A stretch of 20,207 bases of DNA from a bacterium (GTDB lineage Bacteria; JAHJDO01), in contig DAOVHI010000004.1 in assembly GCA_030671985.1 (NCBI GenBank), forward strand, positions 1 to 20,207. Direction: 5' to 3'. The first letter of the stretch is position 1; every line of letters begins with the position of its first letter. Shown here piece by piece: positions 14,726 to 20,207 of the stretch. A program made the translations under genes and the position numbers. The notes under the pieces are model-generated. The model was not told where the DNA came from and searched no databases. It worked only from the letters and a program-made list of their open reading frames with translations.

Positions 14726-15466
14726 ATGGGAACTAATGATCAAACAAAATTAAACGATTTGGAGACCAAGGTCAATGATCTGCATCGTCACTTTGAAGAC
14801 CAATTAAAGAGCCGTCGCAGATCAAGAACAATGTCACTGATACTAGGTATAGTTTTTGTGGCTGTAGTTACTATCTATTTCTCATGGATCTCTGCGACGG
14901 TAAAGGAATTAGTTGAACCAGAGGGACTTGCAGAGATATTGTATAGTAGAATTCAACAGAACTTACCTGCTGCTACAGAAAAGGTGGAAAAGATACTAAA
15001 GGATAATGCTCCTATCTATGCAGATAAGATGGAAGCAAAAGTAATGGAGTGCCTTCCACTTGTTAGAGTCGGGATTGAAAAAGAAGTTGATAAGCTTGTG
15101 GATACCGGCATTACAACGACGAGTACTCATGCAACCGTAGTGCTTAATCGATTCATCACAGAGAATAAAACTGAACTGGATAAAGCAATGAAGGCTGCGA
15201 AAAGTCTTGAGGATGAAGAATATGCTGAAAAACTCCTCGAGGTTTATGCCAACGAATACCTGTTGGCAGCGCTTGATAAGGCTCTGATAGAATCGATAGG
15301 TCATGACATTGACACTGTAGTGGATGTAGCCGGAAAGTCTCTTGAGTCCATACGTGACCAACTTTTAGTCCTGCAAGAGGGAAAGGATCTAACTCATCAA
15401 CAGGAATCGCAGAGAAGACTTATAAAGTTGATCATCAAATATCTACAGGAACCGGTAACGTCTTAA
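14726..15466 (+). CDS. Single-span membrane protein, second of two tandem paralogs, unknown function
   Basis: A 246-residue paralog of the preceding gene with the same plan: a polar, coiled-coil-like N-terminus (KLNDLETKVNDLHRHFEDQLK), one membrane helix at about 37-55 (SLILGIVFVAVVTIYFSWI) and a long helical external part. The shared core reads LPAATEKVEKILKDNAPIYA then KVMECLPLVRVGIEKEVDKL, which matches the first copy in spacing of the Leu-Pro, the Pro-(V/I)-Tyr and the closing KL. The C-terminal half, with an acidic stretch around KSLEDEEYAEKLLE, is less alike. AAGGAGAA at 14711-14718 is its ribosome site. The pair may form a hetero-oligomer; this is inference from tandem duplication and spacing only. 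Confidence 0.75.
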   Translation: MGTNDQTKLNDLETKVNDLHRHFEDQLKSRRRSRTMSLILGIVFVAVVTIYFSWISATVKELVEPEGLAEILYSRIQQNLPAATEKVEKILKDNAPIYADKMEAKVMECLPLVRVGIEKEVDKLVDTGITTTSTHATVVLNRFITENKTELDKAMKAAKSLEDEEYAEKLLEVYANEYLLAALDKALIESIGHDIDTVVDVAGKSLESIRDQLLVLQEGKDLTHQQESQRRLIKLIIKYLQEPVTS

Positions 15467-15501
15467 GCAGAAACTAAAGTGCTATATTTGAAAGAGTTGG
15501 C

Positions 15502-15536
15502 GAGAAGTCAGAGAAGTCAAATAGATTGCTTCTCTG
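15502..15536 (+). repeat. Tandem 9-base repeat and hairpin before the Nfu gene
   Basis: GAGAAGTCA occurs twice in a row (15502-15510 and 15511-15519). The second copy overlaps an 8-bp stem CAGAGAAG (15509-15516) / CTTCTCTG (15529-15536) with a 12-base loop. No T-run follows, so it is not a standard terminator. The following AGATTGCTTC...GCGCTCGCTGC resembles a decayed GTCATTGCGA-type dispersed repeat. The rest of the 123-base gap holds only the next ribosome site. Confidence 0.45.
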
Positions 15537-15589
15537 GCGCTCGCTGCTTCTATATGGAACAGCTATTATGTTAAAAATAAGAGGAGAAT

Positions 15590-15826
15590 ATGAATATGTG
15601 CGAAATAAAGAAAAAGATTGAAAAGGTAATTAAGAAAGATATTGAACCTGGACTAGCTGCTCATGGCGGAAGCATTGAATTGATTTCTGTTGAAGATGGC
15701 GTCGTGAAAACCAAACTGAAAGGCGCATGCAGCAGTTGCCCCAGTGCTCAAATGACTATGAAGATGGGTGTGGAAAAAATCTTAAAGGAAAAAGTAGAAG
15801 GTATTAAAGAAGTTATAGCTGTTTAA
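15590..15826 (+). CDS. NifU C-terminal-domain (Nfu-type) Fe-S scaffold protein
   Basis: A 78-residue stand-alone Nfu domain, which holds and delivers iron-sulfur clusters to target proteins. The signature is clear: HGGSIELISVEDGVVKTKLKGACSSCPSA with the cluster-binding CxxC at Cys47 and Cys50, then the MTMKMGVEKILKEKV helix and the closing EGIKEVIAV strand. The small size is normal for single-domain Nfu proteins. GAGGAG lies three bases before the ATG at 15590 and nine before a second in-frame ATG at 15596, so either start is possible; the difference is two residues. It heads a run with CcdA and thioredoxin-like genes, suggesting a shared theme of cysteine chemistry, though a direct link between them is not shown. 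Confidence 0.92.
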   Translation: MNMCEIKKKIEKVIKKDIEPGLAAHGGSIELISVEDGVVKTKLKGACSSCPSAQMTMKMGVEKILKEKVEGIKEVIAV

Positions 15827-15851
15827 TTGTTTAAAATAGGAATTGGGAAAG

Positions 15852-16538
15852 ATGCCTGAAATTTTTAGGATTTTTACGAGTTTCGGCGCAGGACTTTTGT
15901 CTTTCTTCTCGCCTTGCGTACTGCCTCTCATCCCTGCATACATTTGCTTTATTACCGGTCTATCAAGTGAAGAATTATGTGATCCGAACAATAAAGATTT
16001 CAAAAAAAGAAAACTAATTCTAACGGAAACCATTTTATTCATTCTCGGTTTTTCGTTAATTTTTGTTCTTATGGGTGCTTCAGCCGGCTTTTTAGGCACA
16101 TATATCTTTGCCAAACAGAAGATCATAAGAATCGTCGGAGGAGCAATAGTTATTTTGTTCGGTATGCATATCAGCGGATTGCTCAATATAAGATTCTTAC
16201 AGTATGAAAAAAAGCTACATCTTAAAAGCAAGCCTGTAAATAAGTTCGGATCTTTTTTAGTAGGCATAGCTTTTGGCATTGGCTGGACACCATGTATCGG
16301 TCCTATGCTAGGCAGTATTCTTATGCTGGCAGCTAATGATGCTACTTTGAGTAAGGGCATCCTGCTATTGAGCTTTTATTCTCTGGGATTGGCCCTGCCG
16401 TTTCTTTTGCTTGGTATAGGAATAGGAAAGGCACTGGTTTTGCTATCAAAAATAAAGAGACATTTTAAACTGATTTCAACCATAAGCGGTATATTGCTTA
16501 GCGCTATTGGAGTATGGATTATAATTGGGGCTTTATGA
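15852..16538 (+). CDS. ccdA: Cytochrome c biogenesis/thiol transport protein CcdA (DsbD family)
   Basis: A 228-residue membrane protein of the CcdA/DsbD family that moves reducing power from cytoplasmic thioredoxin across the inner membrane to periplasmic thiol proteins. About six hydrophobic spans are visible. The two membrane cysteines that form the redox pair are present: Cys22 in FFSPCVLPLIP and Cys148 in GWTPCIGPM, both in the conserved proline contexts. The loop around DPNNKDFKKRK is cytoplasmic-like. I chose the ATG at 15852; an in-frame TTG at 15843 would add three residues. The next gene encodes an exported thioredoxin-like domain, and another follows, so these are its likely electron acceptors. 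Confidence 0.93.
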   Translation: MPEIFRIFTSFGAGLLSFFSPCVLPLIPAYICFITGLSSEELCDPNNKDFKKRKLILTETILFILGFSLIFVLMGASAGFLGTYIFAKQKIIRIVGGAIVILFGMHISGLLNIRFLQYEKKLHLKSKPVNKFGSFLVGIAFGIGWTPCIGPMLGSILMLAANDATLSKGILLLSFYSLGLALPFLLLGIGIGKALVLLSKIKRHFKLISTISGILLSAIGVWIIIGAL

Positions 16539-16580
16539 GAATAAAATATGGTAAGATTGATATAAAAAAAGGAGGAGATG

Positions 16581-19500
16581 ATGGTGTTTAATCGGCGAGT
16601 TTTATATCTGTTAGTAGTCGGGTTAGTTGCTTTGATAACATTATGTTCACCCGTATGGTCTGAGCAGGTAGTATATTCCGGTGAGGATATACTCAGGAAG
16701 GTAGCCAATGTATATAAAAATATTGATACTTATCAGGATAAGACTACCCTTGTTATGAACATAACTGCCCAGGGGATGGAACAGAAGATGAAAAACGAAT
16801 TTAGTTTGGTCGTGGAACGCCCAAATAAATTAGCCCTGATACTTAAATTAGGCACGATGGGTATGACTTTAGTCTCTAATGGGCAGAAGGTTTGGACTTA
16901 TGCACCTATGATGAATAAATATACGGTTGGAGAAGCCACGGATAGCTTCCAGGGGCTTCTAGGAGAAAGTGTTTTGGGAATGGGTATGCAGGGCAGTGTA
17001 GGGATAATAATGCTTTCTCTATTTGGCAACGACCCATATGCAACTATTATGGAAGGTGTCGAAAAAGTTGAAATAATCGGAGATGAAACACTGGAAGGTA
17101 TAAAAACACAGCATTTGCTTTTGCATCAGGAAACAATGGATATTGGTGTCTGGGTTGCTACCGAAGGCCACCTGATTAGAAAAGTCAGTATTGATATGTC
17201 GAAGACGATAGAGAAACATAAACAATCTATGCCCGGACTTGGTGAAATAAAAATGATCTTTGAGGAGATTCACGAACAGATAAAAACAGGAGATAAAATT
17301 CCTGATGATACCTTTGTCTTTATACCGCCGGCAGGAGCAGAAGAGACAGATGCCCTTTTTGCTAGCTTAGTAGGCGATCATGAGGTATCTCCCTTACTGG
17401 GTAAGCAAGCTCAGAATTTTAAGCTACCGGCTCTCAAAGAAGGCAATTCGATTCACCTTGAAAATTACAAGGGAAAGTTAATTATGCTTGATTTCTGGGC
17501 AACCTGGTGCAATCCATGTTTACAGGAACTTCCCATACTGCAGAAAATATATGATAAATACAAAGAAAAGGGGGTTGTTTTTATAGCAGTTAACTCAGGT
17601 GAGAAGAAAAAAACGGTATTGGATTTTATTGAAAAAGAGGGATATACATTTCCGGTTGCTCTGGATATTGAAGGAAAAGTTGCAGAACTTTATGAAGTAG
17701 ACGCATATCCCACACTCATCATTATTGATAAAGAAGGAAAAATTCAGGTTGTACACACGGGTTTCTCTCCGGATCTTAAATCACGTTTGGATTTGGAGTT
17801 AAAGCAAATGCTTGAGGGCAAGGATCTGGCCGAGGTAACCCTAAGTAAAAAAAATATATATAAGTACAAACCAATCCCGGCGGGACCTGATACATACACG
17901 AACCGCAAATATAGAGAAGATAGGAGAAAATGGCTAAAAAAGACAGCGATTGATAACTACAATTGTTTTGGCACAAAAAACAAAAAATGGGATGACAAGG
18001 CGCTGGTTTTTCTTCCAGAGGTTGTTGATTTCTTTGCTAACTATCTTGAAGACGACAGGGATAAGAAACCGATAACAAAACTACTATCAAGTTCATCCGA
18101 ACTTATGGAATTGGAGTGCACAGATCCCTATATTATCTATTGCCATGGTAATTTGCTTCATAAATTTGGAGGGGTAGAAGGGGCAGGAAAGGCAGAACCA
18201 TTTATACGCAAGAGTCTGGCAATGCTGGAGAAAAGCAATTATCCACGAAGATATCTCTATTATGCTGCTAATGTGCTTGGTCTTATTTGCAAAGAACTGC
18301 GGATGGGAAAAGGAGATGTCTATGATGAATTAATAGACCGAAAATTAGAGTATTTCGCTATGTCTACCGCTGACAAGGATTTTAGAAACGGTCACCAGCG
18401 ATTTATTATGGACGATTTTTATCGCTTATGGAATGGGTCTCGCTTAAAGATTTATAGATCTGGTAGCTTCTACTATACTAGGATTAAGCTTTCCTTTCAG
18501 CAGAAAGAAAAACTATTTAACTACTTGAACGAGGTCGTGAAGACTGATCCATGGATTGCTGGAATCATAAGCGGAAATTTTTACATAGAAAAAGCGTGGG
18601 AATCAAGAGGCGATGGATTGGCTAGCACCGTTACCGAAGAGGGCTGGGAAGGTTTCTATAAGGAATTGGGAAAAGCTGATGATGCATTGACAAAAGCTTA
18701 TGAATTGCACCCTGAATATCCAGAAGCTCCTGCGGAGATGATCACTGTGAGTATGGGCGCAAAGGGTTCTTCGGTCACAGGGAGAGAATGGTTTGATCGT
18801 GCTGTGGCGGCTCAAATGGATTATCTTCCTGCCTATCATAAACTGCAGTGGTTCATAAGACCTCGCTGGGGTGGAAGCCATAACAAAATGTATGCTTTTG
18901 GATTAGAATGTTTGAACACGAAAAGATTTGATACAAATGTGCCCGAGATATTCCTGAAAATCGTGAGAGATATTGGGTCAGAGCTCGATATCTTTAGGGA
19001 TGCCTATAGAAAGCCTGGCACATACGAATATATGCAGAATTTTTTTGAAAATATTTTAAATGAGCCCACCAAGAAAGACAGTGCAAATTATTTTAAATCG
19101 TACTACGCACTTGTCGCTTGGGCAGATTCCAGATATGATGATGCAAAAACACTATTTAACGAATTGGGTGATAAGCTGGATAAATCAGTTTTCAAAATTT
19201 TCAATATAACACCCGAATTGGTTATTGGTGAAGTTAATGTTGGAATAGGTCCTTTTAAAAATGAAGTACAGTCAGCTGAAGAATTATTTACGCGAAATCA
19301 GGCACTAGAGTTATTACCGTTTTTTGAAAAAGCATATCATGAGATCAAAGATGATAATATAGCTTCATCTTATCTCCGTAGTCGTATTGCCACACTACGT
19401 ATTAAAAAGGAACTTCAAAAGGGCGAGTGGACTAACATCATGCCTGGAAAGGAGTTTGCTGGTTGGGTTAAAGTAGAAGGAGAATGGATTATTGAAAATG

Positions 19501-19970
19501 ATGGTACACTTAAGGGAACTTCGACTGAAGAAAGAGATTATGGTTTTATGCTTATATGTGAAAATTATATGAATAATAGATTTGAGATCAAGTGTGAAAT
19601 TGAGACAAACTACAATGCAGGCTTGATTCTGGGCTATGCTCAGAAAGCAAGTCCGGGGTGGACTAGTTTCCGAATTTATGGTAATAGCAACAAATGTTCT
19701 CTTGGCGAAAAGTTTTACTCAAACAAAAAAATAAAGAAAGAAATAGCGCTGCAAAAGAAGAATGATTTTCTCCTACAAGTGTGGGATTCTTCTGTTACAG
19801 CATACATCAATGGTCAGCCAGTATTCATTTCTCAAGAAATTGAATCAGGCAAAGGTCAGATAGGGTTAGTAGGACATTGTATTGCCCCCGGAAAAATAAT
19901 AAAAATTCGCAACTTACAGGTTCGTTATCTTAAAACAAGACCCAAAGTTAAAGCGAAATGGTTTAAATGA
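16581..19970 (+). CDS. Exported fusion: LolA-like, TlpA thioredoxin, helical repeat and lectin-like domains
   Basis: A 1129-residue exported protein. Residues 1-28 are a signal peptide (LYLLVVGLVALITLCSPVWS). Residues about 30-255 resemble the LolA/DUF2092 lipoprotein-carrier fold (VVERPNKLALILKLG, VWTYAPMMNKY). Residues about 268-412 form a TlpA/ResA thioredoxin domain with the active site WCNPC (309-313) in LDFWATWCNPCLQELP. Residues about 420-930 are helical and TPR-like (KADDALTKAYELHPEYPEA; PRWGGSHNKMYAFGLE). Residues about 935-1115 resemble the DUF1080/LamG jelly-roll fold (FEIKCEIETNYNAGLILGYA, VTAYINGQPVF). GGAGG five bases before the ATG at 16581 sets the start; the ATG at 16578 is too close to it. 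CcdA is directly upstream and probably keeps the CxxC reduced. The natural substrate is unknown. The fold calls outside the thioredoxin domain are less certain. Confidence 0.82.
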   Translation: MVFNRRVLYLLVVGLVALITLCSPVWSEQVVYSGEDILRKVANVYKNIDTYQDKTTLVMNITAQGMEQKMKNEFSLVVERPNKLALILKLGTMGMTLVSNGQKVWTYAPMMNKYTVGEATDSFQGLLGESVLGMGMQGSVGIIMLSLFGNDPYATIMEGVEKVEIIGDETLEGIKTQHLLLHQETMDIGVWVATEGHLIRKVSIDMSKTIEKHKQSMPGLGEIKMIFEEIHEQIKTGDKIPDDTFVFIPPAGAEETDALFASLVGDHEVSPLLGKQAQNFKLPALKEGNSIHLENYKGKLIMLDFWATWCNPCLQELPILQKIYDKYKEKGVVFIAVNSGEKKKTVLDFIEKEGYTFPVALDIEGKVAELYEVDAYPTLIIIDKEGKIQVVHTGFSPDLKSRLDLELKQMLEGKDLAEVTLSKKNIYKYKPIPAGPDTYTNRKYREDRRKWLKKTAIDNYNCFGTKNKKWDDKALVFLPEVVDFFANYLEDDRDKKPITKLLSSSSELMELECTDPYIIYCHGNLLHKFGGVEGAGKAEPFIRKSLAMLEKSNYPRRYLYYAANVLGLICKELRMGKGDVYDELIDRKLEYFAMSTADKDFRNGHQRFIMDDFYRLWNGSRLKIYRSGSFYYTRIKLSFQQKEKLFNYLNEVVKTDPWIAGIISGNFYIEKAWESRGDGLASTVTEEGWEGFYKELGKADDALTKAYELHPEYPEAPAEMITVSMGAKGSSVTGREWFDRAVAAQMDYLPAYHKLQWFIRPRWGGSHNKMYAFGLECLNTKRFDTNVPEIFLKIVRDIGSELDIFRDAYRKPGTYEYMQNFFENILNEPTKKDSANYFKSYYALVAWADSRYDDAKTLFNELGDKLDKSVFKIFNITPELVIGEVNVGIGPFKNEVQSAEELFTRNQALELLPFFEKAYHEIKDDNIASSYLRSRIATLRIKKELQKGEWTNIMPGKEFAGWVKVEGEWIIENDGTLKGTSTEERDYGFMLICENYMNNRFEIKCEIETNYNAGLILGYAQKASPGWTSFRIYGNSNKCSLGEKFYSNKKIKKEIALQKKNDFLLQVWDSSVTAYINGQPVFISQEIESGKGQIGLVGHCIAPGKIIKIRNLQVRYLKTRPKVKAKWFK

Positions 19971-20207
19971 TTATGAATAAGTTACAAAAAATGCAAAAAA
20001 AGACAACTATTTTTCTAATCACTCTAACAGTTATTTCGTTTTTGATAACAAATTCAAGTGCACAAGCCACATGGATTAACGACTATGACCAGGCATTAAA
20101 AGACGCCAAACAACATAACAGACCGATTCTCATCAATTTCACAGGTTCAGACTTGTGCGATTGGTGCGTTAGATTAAAAAAAGAAGTGTTCAGCAAACCC
20201 ACATTTA
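19967..20207 (+). CDS. Exported thioredoxin-like protein, N-terminal part (3' truncated)
   Basis: The first 80 residues of a gene cut by the window end. Residues about 12-34 form a signal peptide (TTIFLITLTVISFLITNSSAQA). The mature part starts ATWINDYDQALKDAKQHNRPILINFTGSDLCDWC, the pattern of the Thioredoxin_7-like family with a CxxC active site (CDWC) and the typical following helix RLKKEVFS. Its ATG overlaps the stop of the preceding gene by four bases (ATGA); a second ATG at 19973 is also possible. As an exported thiol protein after ccdA and the TlpA fusion, it would use electrons passed by CcdA. The C-terminal length and any further domains cannot be seen. Confidence 0.85.
   Translation, partial: MIMNKLQKMQKKTTIFLITLTVISFLITNSSAQATWINDYDQALKDAKQHNRPILINFTGSDLCDWCVRLKKEVFSKPTF

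Noticed and set aside
15467-15589. A rho-independent terminator before nfu
   Set aside because: The hairpin at 15509-15536 has no following T-run.
15843-15851. TTG 15843 as the ccdA start
   Set aside because: It adds only three residues; the ATG at 15852 is the simpler choice, though TTG cannot be fully excluded.

Overview
The window reads as a chromosomal segment of a low-GC, Gram-negative bacterium. Outer-membrane and periplasmic genes (Pal, a LysM lipoprotein, a large-domain YidC, a LolA-like protein) sit beside a HrcA/CIRCE-controlled chaperonin operon. The fused LolA-like/thioredoxin/lectin-like protein and the intergenic GTAGGGGC and GTCATT palindromes fit a PVC-related or candidate phylum such as Omnitrophota. 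That placement is an impression from gene content, not a measurement.

Layout. (1) 1-2588, plus strand: the C-terminal part of pal, a LysM coiled-coil lipoprotein, a sugar-isomerase-like TIM barrel and an exported protein of unknown function. (2) 2585-6261, minus strand: a CIRCE-regulated promoter drives groES-groEL-groES, with one GroES copy on each side of GroEL; a hairpin terminator ends the operon and an S41 peptidase (CtpA type) follows. (3) 6306-13868, minus strand: queH, then the rpmH-rnpA-yidD-yidC...mnmE cluster and a small membrane protein. Between yidC and mnmE lies about 2.7 kb of accessory DNA: a DinJ/YafQ toxin-antitoxin pair, and a two-gene cassette of a HExxH metallopeptidase and a coiled-coil membrane protein flanked by palindromic repeats in mirror order. 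(4) 14007-20207, plus strand: two tandem paralogous single-span membrane proteins of unknown function, then a thiol-redox and Fe-S group made of an Nfu-type scaffold, CcdA, a 1129-residue LolA-like/TlpA/lectin-like fusion and the start of an exported CxxC thioredoxin-like protein cut by the window end.

How the genes work together. The pal side maintains the envelope. The gro operon responds to heat through HrcA, and its two GroES copies differ in the mobile loop that touches GroEL. The rpmH cluster covers ribosome assembly, tRNA processing, membrane insertion and tRNA modification (MnmE, QueH). CcdA would carry electrons across the inner membrane to the exported thioredoxin-like proteins downstream.

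The best candidates for something undescribed are the metallopeptidase/membrane-protein cassette with its mirrored repeats, the tandem membrane paralogs and the three-part fusion. No tRNA, rRNA, CRISPR array, transposase or integrase was seen. No stretch over 300 bases lacks a gene.
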